From contig NZ_JAPVLU010000023.1 in the NCBI RefSeq assembly GCF_027158205.1, positions 1-64,000 on the forward strand: a stretch of 64,000 nucleotides of DNA, in the 5' to 3' direction. The notes below the pieces were generated by a model. It was not told where the DNA came from and searched no databases. It worked only from the letters and a program-made list of their open reading frames with translations. Of this stretch, positions 33,774-42,521 are shown piece by piece. Source of the DNA: Streptomyces sp. H39-S7. Lineage in GTDB: Bacteria; Actinomycetota; Actinomycetes; Streptomycetales; Streptomycetaceae. Positions within the stretch are counted from its first letter, which is position 1; the number at the start of each line of letters is the position of its first letter. Position numbers and translations under genes: made by a program.

Positions 33774-36700
33774 AGTAGTAATGCTCCTCACATCCCGGCA
33801 GCTGCCCGTTCCGTGGTTCGTCGGCGGGCCTGACGTGTACGTGCGGCTCCTGGCGGCCGGGATCGCCCGGCTCCCGGTGACCGGTGTGGTGGTCCTGGAA
33901 GGTGATGAGGTCACCCGATTCGGTGAGGTGGTCCTCTTCCCTGAAGTAGATCGCGTTGTGCTCCGCGTCGAACAGCTGGGGGCTGCCCTGCCACTCCGGG
34001 CCCGTCGAGGGTACCCACTCGCGCACTTCCCAGGGCTCCTGGCCCTCCGGGACCCCGGCCTCCCGCAACGCCCTGGCCTTCACCTCGGCGTAGCTCGGCA
34101 CCGGATCGCCGCACTCCAGGCCGAGCGGGTCGATCCAGGCCAGCGGGTTGCTGATGTAGGCGTGGTGGTTCGGGGCGGGTGCCAGGCCCAGCGGGTCGGG
34201 GCTCAGATAGGCGGCGGTCTCGGGGGAGTAGTACCGGAAGAGGTTGTAGTGCAGCCCCGTCTCGTCGTCGTGGTACTGCCCCGGGAAGCGCAGCGGGCAG
34301 TCGGCGGCGCCGGAGGCGGAGAGCGGCGCGCCCCACAGCGTCGTGCGGTGCCGCCAGGCGATGGAGCCGTCGGGGTCGACGAGCTCGGTGGGTGTTCCCA
34401 CCACGTCCGTGACGATGGCGTAGAACCGCGCGTCGATCTCGGCCTGGGGCGCGCCCGCAGCGCCGGTGGCGTCCGTTCCGCCCGCGGCGCCGGTCCGCGC
34501 GGTCCGCACGGACCGCTCGGTCTGGGACAGCACCCGGTGGGAGCCCGGCGCCCAGTCCCAGGTCGTCGTCCGCCCGTCCCGCGTCTGCTCGGCCAGCCGG
34601 CTGCCGTCCCAGCAGAAGTCGGTCCGCTCCAGGACGGTGCCGTCCGCCCCGACCAGCTGTTTGGCGATCCGCCGGCCGAGCGCGTCGTACAGGTAGTGCC
34701 AGTGGCGGCCGTCGGGGGTGACGACGTCGGTGAGACGGTCGTCGGCCGACCAGGTGTAGTGCCAGTCGCGTCCCCCGCCGGACAGCAGTCTGACCCTGCG
34801 GCGCACGACGCGCCCCTGGTCGTCGTAGGCGTAGTGGGTGCGCCCGGCGCTCCGGATCAGGGTGCCGGTGACGGCACGCTCGCCCGAGCTGTCCGCGGCG
34901 GCGAGGTCGCCGAGGCCGGCGTGGCTGACGTTGCCCGAACCGTCGTAGGCGTAGCTCTCCGTCCAGCCCTCGGACCGTACGGCCGTCACCCGGCCGACCG
35001 GGTCCAGCTCGTAGCGGCTGCTGCCGGCGTGAAGGTCGTCCACCGCGGTGACGTAGCCGTCGGCCCGGTAGCTGTAGATGCGCCGCTGGAGCACCTGCGC
35101 CGGGTCGTCGACGGCGGATCCGCCGAGTTCCGGGAACCCGGTCGTGACGGTCTGCCCGGTGAGCCGGCGGTTTCCGTCCCACTCCTGGACGAGGGTGGCC
35201 GCGCCGCCCAGCCGCCGTTCGACCTCGTGGCCCTCGGCGTCGTAGGTGAAGTCGAGCGTGTGTCCGGCGGTGCTCAGCGCGGTGGGCCGGCCGTCGGGCC
35301 GCCAGCTCCAGCTGCTGTCGAGTCCGGAGGGGGTGCGCCGCACGGTGCGGCGGCCCAGGACGTCGTACGTGTTCGCCAGCGTCCGGCCGTTGCAGGACTC
35401 GGCGACCAGCCGGCCGGCCGCGTCCCGCTCCATCGTGACGTCGGCGTCGGCGTTGACGGCCCGCAGCACCCGCCCCGCGGCGTCGTAGGTGAACGAGGTG
35501 ACCGAGTCGCCGTGCGCCTGGCCCACGACGCGCCCCATGACGTCCCGGCTGAAGCGGATGGCCTGGCCGGCGCCGTTGACGCGCTCGACCAGTTGCCCCG
35601 CCGCGTCGTGACGGTAGCTGAGGGTGCGGCCGTTGAAGTCGCTCTCCCGGACGAGCCGGCCCGCCGGGTCGTACTCGTAGTCCCACGTCAGGCCGTCCGC
35701 GTTCGCGACGGACCGCAGCCGGAGCTCGGTGTCGTAGGAGAACCGCAGGGTGCTGCCGTCCGGGGCGGTGCGGGCCGAACGCAGCGCGAAGTGGGTGGAC
35801 TCGAAGCGCGTGACGCCGCCCGACGCGTCGCGGTGCGCGACCAGCTGCCCTTCGGCGTCCCACGTCCAGCTCTCGTCGGCACCGTCCGGAAACGTCCGCC
35901 AGGACGGTTTTCCGTCGGCGGTCCAGCCGATCCGGGTGACGGCCGCCGAGGTGCCTCCGGCCGCTCCCGCGGTTCCGGTGCTCTCGGCGACCTCGGTCAC
36001 CCGTCCGCAGATGTCGCGGGTGAAGCGGGTGACGGCACCCGCCGGATCCGCCAGTTCCACGACCAGGCCCGCCGCGTCGGCCCTGCTGTACCGCGTGTTG
36101 CCCGCCGGGTCGGTCACCGCCGCCAGATGGCCGCGCGCGTCGTACTCGTAGGACCGGACCGCGCCCTGCGGATCGGTCGTCGTCAGCAGGTTCCCGCGGT
36201 CGTCCCAGGTGTGCTCCCAGCGGGCGCCGCCGGGGTAGAGGCTCGCGACCGGACGGTTCAGCTCGTTGTAGCGGAACGCGACGGATGTCCCGTCGGCGCG
36301 GACGACCGAGGTGAGGTTGCCCATCTCGTCGTACGTGCGCCGGTTGGTGCGGCCCAGGGGGTCGGTGCTCGCCAGGAGCCGGTTGCGCGCGTCCCATTCG
36401 CTGTACGTGGCGCGGCCGAGCGGATCGGTGGTGGACGTGAGCTGCAGGCGTTCGTTGTAGCGGTAGACGGTGGTCCGGCCGAGGGAGTCGGTGTAGGAGT
36501 TGGTGCGGGTCTGCGGGTCGTAGGTGATCGTGCAGTCGAGGAATCCGTCGGCCCCCTCGCCCCGGACGCAGCGGTCGGCCTCGTCGTACTCGAAGCGGTA
36601 CCAGCTGTCGTTGCGGTCGACCCACCGGGTGATGCGGTGGCCGGAGTCGTACTCCAGGTGCAGGGAGCGGCCTGCCGCGTCGACCACCTCGGTGAGGTCG

Positions 36701-38478
36701 CCCGCGGTGCTGTAGCGGAAGCCGCGCAGCGGCGGTTCCGGCTCCACGCCCGCCGCGGCCCCCGTGCCGCTTCCGGCCGGGGCCTCCTCCATCGCGCTGT
36801 GCGGGCCGACCGGGTTCACGGGGCGCAGCGCGGTGATCCGGCCCCCGTCGGTGTCGATGGCCAGGTGGTAGCCGCCGGAGTGGCGGATCGCGGTGGGGGT
36901 GCCGTCGTCGGCGCGCTCGAACTCGATGCGATGGCCGTTGCGGTCGGAGATGGCGCGCAGCGGCAGGGTGAAGCGGGTGCCCGCCCCGGGGCTCACGACC
37001 GGGGCGAAGTGCCGGGTCCGGCCGGCCACCGGATCGGTTATGCGGATGGCGGAGCCGGGAGTTCCGTCCCACTCCAGCGGCCAGCGCGGCCCCTGCGTCG
37101 GGAGCACGGCGACACCGGGTCCGGGAACGGGGTAGACGAGGATCATCCCGTCCTCGGCGGCGAACGTGATGCCGGCGCCGTCCGCTTCCAGCCGCTGGTC
37201 GATCGTCGAGGCCCAACTGGGCCCGAACCAGCCGCCGGACCGGTAGCCGGACAGATGGGTCCGCTGGAGGCTGAGCGGCAGCAGGCCGGGCAGGTCGACA
37301 TCGCGCTCCTGCCGGAGCATCTCGCCGGTGATCATGTCGATCGGGTCACCGTTCAGGCACTTGCCGTCGGCCTGCCGGCCCGCCTTGGCCTCGTTCGCCG
37401 CGCCCTTGCGCAGCGAGGTGAACCCGTCCTTGAGGTCCTTCCCGACCTGCCGCACCGCGGTCGCGCCCTTGCGTACGCCGTTGGCGACGTTCTGCAGCGC
37501 CTTGCCGCTCTTGAGGAGCGCGGGCAGGCTCTTGGCCGCCTTGGCGAGGCCGCCGAGGGTCGTCAGGCCCTTGAAACCGGGGATGCAGTCCAGGGCGGCG
37601 AACGCGACGTCCCAGAGACTGGCTTTTCCTTGCGCGTATTTGACGAGGGTGTCGGCGAGGACGACGAGGGCGGCGGCGAGCACGAGCCAGGCGAGCGGTC
37701 CGCCGATGATCATCACGAGGATGCCGAGGACGGCGACGATGACCTTGCAGACGGCGACGATCTCGTCCCAGTGGTCGGCGACCCAGTCGACCGCCTTCTC
37801 CCACCAGTGCTTGTTCTTGATGCCCGCGTCCGACGCCTCGTGCAGCGCGTGCTCGGCCGTCGACGCGGCGGTGTCCCGCAAATGGGCCGCTTGTGCGGCG
37901 AGTTCCTTGGCCGCGTCCAGCCGCTGCTGCGCGTCGTGCACGGCGGAGTTCGCGGACTTCTGCGCGTTCGAGGCGTCCAGGGCGTTCCGGGTCGCGGTGC
38001 GGACCTCGTCCGCCGACGGCGGCTCCACACCCGGCTTCGGATCGGCCTGGTACTCCTTGGACTTGTCGCCCGCCCGCTTCACCCAGTCGGTCGCGTTGTT
38101 CTGCGTCGATTTGGCGGCGTCCAGGTCCTGCCGCGCCGCGCGGCCCTGGGACAGGGCCCGGTCGGCGTCCGCCTGCGCGGTCTCCAACTTCGGCCAGTAC
38201 GTCTCCAGAGCGCCCGACGCGAGCCGGTAGGACCTCTCCAGCTTGTCGAGTTCGCCCGGCAGGTCGCCGAACTGCTCCCGGTACGCGTCGGCGGCGAGTC
38301 CCGCCCAGTCCTGGACCGCGTTGTTGCCGCTCAACCCCTTGACCGACCGCAGGGCCGAGGAGACGTCGTCCGCGAAGTCACCCAGCTTGCGGGCGAGTTC
38401 CTTCACCTCGAACGGATCGCCCGGCACCGGATCCCGGTCGAGATCCAGCACATGCCAATCCGTCGGACGATTCGCCAT
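33739..38478 (-). CDS. RHS-repeat polymorphic toxin with type VII secretion-type N-terminus
   Basis: A 1,579-residue secreted toxin. Residues 1-105 form a WXG-like helical 'putative T7SS-secreted' domain (DWHVLDLDRDPVPGDPFEVK...). A coiled coil spans about 95-235, and two hydrophobic helices 240-285. DUF6531 starts near 355 (GDPIDMITGEM). Many RHS/YD repeats (YDxxGxL, DPLGRxT patterns) fill about 400-1400. The RHS core ends RFPGQYHDDETGLHYNLFRY, then YLSPDPLGL and a second DPLGL. The last 125 residues (33739-34116) are a distinct C-terminal effector. Two Imm50-type genes follow at once. Export through an ESX system elsewhere in the genome is inferred from the N-terminus. Confidence 0.9.
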   Translation of the reverse strand: MANRPTDWHVLDLDRDPVPGDPFEVKELARKLGDFADDVSSALRSVKGLSGNNAVQDWAGLAADAYREQFGDLPGELDKLERSYRLASGALETYWPKLETAQADADRALSQGRAARQDLDAAKSTQNNATDWVKRAGDKSKEYQADPKPGVEPPSADEVRTATRNALDASNAQKSANSAVHDAQQRLDAAKELAAQAAHLRDTAASTAEHALHEASDAGIKNKHWWEKAVDWVADHWDEIVAVCKVIVAVLGILVMIIGGPLAWLVLAAALVVLADTLVKYAQGKASLWDVAFAALDCIPGFKGLTTLGGLAKAAKSLPALLKSGKALQNVANGVRKGATAVRQVGKDLKDGFTSLRKGAANEAKAGRQADGKCLNGDPIDMITGEMLRQERDVDLPGLLPLSLQRTHLSGYRSGGWFGPSWASTIDQRLEADGAGITFAAEDGMILVYPVPGPGVAVLPTQGPRWPLEWDGTPGSAIRITDPVAGRTRHFAPVVSPGAGTRFTLPLRAISDRNGHRIEFERADDGTPTAIRHSGGYHLAIDTDGGRITALRPVNPVGPHSAMEEAPAGSGTGAAAGVEPEPPLRGFRYSTAGDLTEVVDAAGRSLHLEYDSGHRITRWVDRNDSWYRFEYDEADRCVRGEGADGFLDCTITYDPQTRTNSYTDSLGRTTVYRYNERLQLTSTTDPLGRATYSEWDARNRLLASTDPLGRTNRRTYDEMGNLTSVVRADGTSVAFRYNELNRPVASLYPGGARWEHTWDDRGNLLTTTDPQGAVRSYEYDARGHLAAVTDPAGNTRYSRADAAGLVVELADPAGAVTRFTRDICGRVTEVAESTGTAGAAGGTSAAVTRIGWTADGKPSWRTFPDGADESWTWDAEGQLVAHRDASGGVTRFESTHFALRSARTAPDGSTLRFSYDTELRLRSVANADGLTWDYEYDPAGRLVRESDFNGRTLSYRHDAAGQLVERVNGAGQAIRFSRDVMGRVVGQAHGDSVTSFTYDAAGRVLRAVNADADVTMERDAAGRLVAESCNGRTLANTYDVLGRRTVRRTPSGLDSSWSWRPDGRPTALSTAGHTLDFTYDAEGHEVERRLGGAATLVQEWDGNRRLTGQTVTTGFPELGGSAVDDPAQVLQRRIYSYRADGYVTAVDDLHAGSSRYELDPVGRVTAVRSEGWTESYAYDGSGNVSHAGLGDLAAADSSGERAVTGTLIRSAGRTHYAYDDQGRVVRRRVRLLSGGGRDWHYTWSADDRLTDVVTPDGRHWHYLYDALGRRIAKQLVGADGTVLERTDFCWDGSRLAEQTRDGRTTTWDWAPGSHRVLSQTERSVRTARTGAAGGTDATGAAGAPQAEIDARFYAIVTDVVGTPTELVDPDGSIAWRHRTTLWGAPLSASGAADCPLRFPGQYHDDETGLHYNLFRYYSPETAAYLSPDPLGLAPAPNHHAYISNPLAWIDPLGLECGDPVPSYAEVKARALREAGVPEGQEPWEVREWVPSTGPEWQGSPQLFDAEHNAIYFREEDHLTESGDLITFQDHHTGHREPGDPGRQEPHVHVRPADEPRNGQLPGCEEHYYYDPSLGKPVGE

Positions 38479-38600
38479 TCCCTGCTCCCCGTGTGTTGCC
38501 GCCTTCCCGCAACCCTCTCACTTCGATCACTCGCGTCATCGGGAGGCTCCGAGCTCACAGCAGGTAGGGACGCAGGTCGCCTCCGGCCGGTTGCGGGCCG

Positions 38601-39398
38601 CTACGCGGGGGGCGCCGCGAGGAGGGTGCGGAGGTCGGCGATCTCGTAGCCGCGGGCGCGGACGGCGTCGATGATCAGGGGGAGGGCCTGGGCGTCGAGG
38701 ATGGTGGGGCGCTCGTTGGGGTCGCCGACGTGCATCTGGATGATCTCGCCCGGCGTCAGGGAGTCCAGGGCGCGGGTGACGGCCTTCTGCACGGTCATGC
38801 CACCCGCTGTGTTGAGGTAGCCGTTGGTGTCGGTGGTCCACTCGATGTCCGCGAAGCCGAGCGCGTTGACCTCCGTCACCTGCTGCGCGGTGGTCTCGCC
38901 GTAGGGGAACCGGACGAACGGCAGCGGCGCCGTCCCGATCGCTGTGCGCAGCGCCTGGTCGGCGAGGCGCACCTCGCGTTCCCGCCCCTCGCAGGTGAGC
39001 TCGTCGAAGTGCGGGTGGCTGTAGCTGTGGTTGGCGATGCCGTGCCCCGCCGCCGCCATCGCCCGGGCGGCGGCCGGGTGGGCCTCGGCGAACTGTCCGG
39101 TCAGGAAGAACGTGGCGGGTGCCTTGGCGTCGTGCAGCACCTTCAGGACGGTGTCCAGGCCCGTCTCGTCCCACGCCGCGTTGAACGTCAGCGCGACCAT
39201 CTGCTGCTGGACGGGCAGGGTGCGGACCACCCGGCCGAGCAGGTTCGCGGGGAGTGCGGGAGCGTCCGTCCCGCCCGACGGGCATACGGCGGCGGCCGGC
39301 GCCGCGGCGGCCGTCCGCCCGGTCGCGGGGGCGGCGGCCGACGCGACGATCGCCATGAGGGCGGCGATGACGGTCAGGAGAGCGGTGCGCTGGGTCAT
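38601..39398 (-). CDS. exported polysaccharide deacetylase (NodB domain) with altered motif 1
   Basis: A 265-residue protein with a signal peptide (TALLTVIAALMAIVASAAAP) and a NodB homology domain. Motif 2 (HSYSHPHF) and motif 3 (RFPYGE) are intact, but motif 1, usually TFDDG, reads TFNAAWDETG. The catalytic base Asp is therefore replaced by Asn, or moved to the WDE aspartate. The likely role is deacetylation of cell-wall or extracellular glycans; activity is less sure because of motif 1. No good ribosome site precedes ATG 39398. Confidence 0.8.
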   Translation of the reverse strand: MTQRTALLTVIAALMAIVASAAAPATGRTAAAAPAAAVCPSGGTDAPALPANLLGRVVRTLPVQQQMVALTFNAAWDETGLDTVLKVLHDAKAPATFFLTGQFAEAHPAAARAMAAAGHGIANHSYSHPHFDELTCEGREREVRLADQALRTAIGTAPLPFVRFPYGETTAQQVTEVNALGFADIEWTTDTNGYLNTAGGMTVQKAVTRALDSLTPGEIIQMHVGDPNERPTILDAQALPLIIDAVRARGYEIADLRTLLAAPPA

Positions 39399-39569
39399 GG
39401 CACGGCAGCGTAGGAGCGGAGCCGGAGCGGACGCGGTACATCGGGGGTGATGTCGCCGATTACACCCGACTTGTCCCCCGCCGGGCGAAAACCTGCCGTG
39501 GCGCGAATACGCACCTGTACATCCGGGAGATTGCACGCAAGGCGGGCGCGGATCGTCAGAAGGGCCCGG

Positions 39570-39998
39570 TCAGGGCCAGACCAGGCAGTACAGCTGGTGA
39601 CCGGCCTCGTGGCAGCGGGAGGCGAATCCCTGCCACTCGTGGAGCATCTGATAGATGACGAAGGCGTCTCGGGGGCCGCGGCGGTCCGGGACGGTGGACC
39701 AGATGAAGGCGGCGGCGCCGAGTTCTTCTTCGCCGGCTTTGCGCAGGGGTTCCACCACGCTCATCGGGAGCTTGACGACGGCGTAGTCCGGGTGGAGGAC
39801 GACGAGTTCCAGCGGCGGGACCTTGGCCGGGGGTATGCCCTCGATGCCGGTGAGCACCATGGCGGCCATGGTCTCCGGCTTGACCTTGGTGTACATGCCG
39901 TTGCCGAGTTCGTCGCCGCCGAGTTCCTCGGGGCGCATGGAGATCGGGACCCGGGCGGCTGTGGCGCCATCGGGTGCCCCGAAGTACTTGTAGGTCAC
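39570..39998 (-). CDS. conserved hypothetical protein
   Basis: A 142-residue protein from GTG 39998 (VTYKYFGAPDG), with GTG 40004 as an alternative. It contains RVPISMRPEELGGDELGNGM, LELVVLHPDYAVVKLPMSVV and a C-terminal QLYCLVWP. I recall near-identical proteins in Streptomyces but no domain name. The protein is soluble and looks globular. The frame is open upstream to 40184, but that part has shadow-like composition. It is divergent from hemL. Confidence 0.68.
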   Translation of the reverse strand: MTYKYFGAPDGATAARVPISMRPEELGGDELGNGMYTKVKPETMAAMVLTGIEGIPPAKVPPLELVVLHPDYAVVKLPMSVVEPLRKAGEEELGAAAFIWSTVPDRRGPRDAFVIYQMLHEWQGFASRCHEAGHQLYCLVWP

Positions 39999-40245
39999 CC
40001 CCACTCGGCCACCCCTGCTCCCACTCTCCGCGGCTGCTCTGCGATCGCGATCGGAGGACCGACGACGCCTGCCGGTGGGCCGGGCGTGGTCGGGCTCGTG
40101 GTCGCCCGTTCCCTCGCCCAGTTCGCCACCGCGCTGCATTTCACTACCCGACCATTCACAGACCCAACCGCGCAACCCGATCATCGTCTCAGATGCCGGG
40201 TCGAGACCTGCGCGCGCAACGCCCGGCGTTTGAGAGCATGTGCCT

Positions 40246-41553
40246 GTGAGCTATCCGTACGAAGCCCCAGTTTCGCAGGTTCTGTTCGACCGAGCTGCCG
40301 TTGTGACGCCCGGAGGTGTGAACTCCCCGGTGCGCGCCTTCCGCGCCGTGGGCGGTACGCCCCGGTTCATGGTGTCCGGGAAGGGTCCGTACCTGACGGA
40401 CGCCGACGGCAGGGAGTACGTCGACCTCGTGTGCTCGTGGGGTCCGATGATCCTCGGCCACGCGCACCCGGAGGTGGTCCGCACCGTGCAGGAGGCGGTG
40501 ACGCGCGGTACGTCCTTCGGCACCCCCGGTGAGGGGGAAGTGCTGCTGGGCGAGGAGATCGTGGCGCGGATCGGCCCGGTGGAGCAGGTCCGCCTGGTGT
40601 CGTCCGGGACCGAGGCGACCATGTCGGCGATCCGGCTGGCGCGCGGCTTCACGGGCCGGGCGAAGGTGGTGAAGTTCGCCGGTTGCTATCACGGTCATGT
40701 GGACGCGCTGCTGGCAGCGGCCGGTTCCGGGGTTGCCACGTTCGGGTTGCCGGACACGCCCGGGGTGACGGGCGCGCAGGCGGGCGACACGATCGTGCTG
40801 CCGTACAACGATCTTGAGGCCGTGCGGGCGGCGTTCGCCGCGAACCCCGGCGAGATCGCGTGTGTGATCACCGAGGCGTCGCCCGGCAACATGGGCGTCG
40901 TGCCGCCGGCGGCGGGCTTCAACGCCGGGCTGAAGAGCCTGTGCGCGGAGAACGGCGCGCTCTACGTCTCCGACGAGGTGATGACGGGCTTCCGCGTCTC
41001 GAAGGCCGGCTGGTTCGGGCTCGACGGTGTCGAACCCGACCTGATGACCTTCGGCAAGGTCATGGGCGGCGGCTTCCCGGCCGCCGCGTTCGGTGGCCGC
41101 GCGGACGTCATGGGCCGTCTCGCACCGGCCGGCCCGGTCTACCAGGCGGGCACCCTGTCGGGTAACCCGGTGGCGACCGCGGCGGGCCTGACGCAGCTGC
41201 GGCTCTGCGACGACGCGGTGTACGCGACCGTGGACGCGGTGTCCGAGCGGGTGTCGTCGCTGGTCGGCGAGGCGCTCACCAAGGAGGGCGTCGCCCACCG
41301 GGTGCAGCGGGCCGGGAACATGTTCTCGGTGTTCTTCACCGACGAGCAGGTGACCAACTACGACGAGGCGAAGCGGCAGCAGGCGTTCCGCTTCACCGGG
41401 TTCTTCCACTCGATGCTGGCGCAGGGCGTCTACCTGCCGCCGTCGGCCTTCGAGTCCTGGTTCGTCTCGGCGGCCCACGACGACGCGGCGATCGAGCGGA
41501 TCGCCGCGGCGCTGCCGGCCGCGGCGCGTGCCGCGGCCGAGGCGACGGAATGA
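40246..41553 (+). CDS. hemL: glutamate-1-semialdehyde 2,1-aminomutase
   Basis: A 435-residue PLP-dependent class III aminotransferase that converts glutamate-1-semialdehyde to 5-aminolevulinate, completing the step begun by HemA. Visible are TPGGVNSPVRAF, RLVSSGTEATMSAIRLAR, FAGCYHGHVDALL and the PLP lysine in LMTFGKVMGGGFP. GTG 40246 is chosen over GTG 40240 for spacing from GAGAG. Its stop overlaps the histidine phosphatase start (ATGA). Confidence 0.94.
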   Translation: MSYPYEAPVSQVLFDRAAVVTPGGVNSPVRAFRAVGGTPRFMVSGKGPYLTDADGREYVDLVCSWGPMILGHAHPEVVRTVQEAVTRGTSFGTPGEGEVLLGEEIVARIGPVEQVRLVSSGTEATMSAIRLARGFTGRAKVVKFAGCYHGHVDALLAAAGSGVATFGLPDTPGVTGAQAGDTIVLPYNDLEAVRAAFAANPGEIACVITEASPGNMGVVPPAAGFNAGLKSLCAENGALYVSDEVMTGFRVSKAGWFGLDGVEPDLMTFGKVMGGGFPAAAFGGRADVMGRLAPAGPVYQAGTLSGNPVATAAGLTQLRLCDDAVYATVDAVSERVSSLVGEALTKEGVAHRVQRAGNMFSVFFTDEQVTNYDEAKRQQAFRFTGFFHSMLAQGVYLPPSAFESWFVSAAHDDAAIERIAAALPAAARAAAEATE

Positions 41554-42263
41554 ACGGGGATGACGGAAAGATGAGCGGCATGACTGACGACACAGAGATC
41601 ACCGTGGTCCACCTGATGCGGCACGGCGAGGTGGAGAACCCGTCGGGCGTGCTCTACGGGCGGCTGCCCGGCTACCACCTCTCCGAGGTGGGCCGGAAGA
41701 TGGCGGAGCGGGTCGGCGAGCACCTCGCGGGGCGCGACATCACGCACGTGGTGTCGTCCCCGCTGGAGCGGGCGCAGGAGACCGCGGCGCCGATCGCGGC
41801 CCCGCACGGGCTGGAGGTCGCGTCGGACGCGCGGCTGATCGAGGCCGAGAACGTCTTCCAGGGCAAGACCTTCGGGGTCGGCGACGGCGCGCTGAAGAAC
41901 CCGTCGAACTGGAAGCACCTCACCAACCCGTTCAAGCCGAGCTGGGGCGAGCCCTATGTCGACCAGGTCGTGCGGATGATGGCGGCGCTCGGCGCGGCAC
42001 GGGACGCGGCGCGCGGTCACGAGGCGGTCTGCGTCAGCCACCAGCTGCCGATCTGGATCGCCCGCAGCTTCGTCGAACGGCGCCGGCTGTGGCACGACCC
42101 GCGCAAGCGGCAGTGCACGCTGGCGAGTGTGACGAGTTTCACCTACCAGGGCGACAAGATCGTGTCGGTCGGCTACGCGGAGCCGGCCCGCGATCTGGTG
42201 CCGGCGCACCTGCTGGCGGGCGCGAAGCCCGTCAAGGGCGGATCGAAGGCTTTCGGCGCGTAG
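41550..42263 (+). CDS. histidine phosphatase (phosphoglycerate mutase-like)
   Basis: A 237-residue member of the histidine phosphatase superfamily. The catalytic RHG lies in VVHLMRHGEVENPSG, the second basic residue set in SSPLERAQETA, and the second His in VCVSHQLPIWI. It is coupled to hemL by ATGA. ATG 41571 or 41580 are possible shorter starts. In Streptomyces it is conserved between hemL and the cytochrome c maturation genes. The substrate is unknown. Confidence 0.86.
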   Translation: MNGDDGKMSGMTDDTEITVVHLMRHGEVENPSGVLYGRLPGYHLSEVGRKMAERVGEHLAGRDITHVVSSPLERAQETAAPIAAPHGLEVASDARLIEAENVFQGKTFGVGDGALKNPSNWKHLTNPFKPSWGEPYVDQVVRMMAALGAARDAARGHEAVCVSHQLPIWIARSFVERRRLWHDPRKRQCTLASVTSFTYQGDKIVSVGYAEPARDLVPAHLLAGAKPVKGGSKAFGA

Positions 42264-42521
42264 CCGGCGCTGCCGCGATCCGGCTGCCGCGATCCGGCTG
42301 TCATCGGGTCATCGGGTCATCGGGTCGGCCTGTCGGACCTGCCGAAAGGGCCGGTCCGATGGGTCAATCCGGTGTTCCTGCGGCACTTCGCGTGCGCCAC
42401 TAGAGCGAACCGGTGGGATTTTTCTGACTTTTCGGTAACCGTACGGCTGTGACGGCCGTCATGGATGGTGGCCACCTTTTTCGTGATCGCCAGCCATGAG
42501 GCCCGAGAAATGGGGATGTAC
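42264..42521. other. 258-bp intergenic region with short tandem repeats and a 12-bp palindrome
   Basis: Two copies of a 14-base unit (ctgccgcgatccgg) are followed by three copies of tcatcggg (about 42270-42326). Further on, TGACGGCCGTCA (42450-42461) is a perfect palindrome about 50-70 bases upstream of the lipoprotein start, next to an AT-rich patch (42418-42440). This may be the promoter/operator of the downstream gene. Confidence 0.5.

Noticed and set aside
33781..38649. A 1,622-codon open frame antisense to the RHS gene
   Set aside because: Its product is Arg/Gly/Val/Ala-rich with no domain; it is the shadow of a high-GC gene whose codon bias leaves the opposite frame open. No ribosome site or signal was seen.
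42302..42326. Three tcatcggg repeats as CRISPR or attachment site
   Set aside because: Units of eight bases with no spacers, no cas genes and no integrase nearby; simple slippage repeat.
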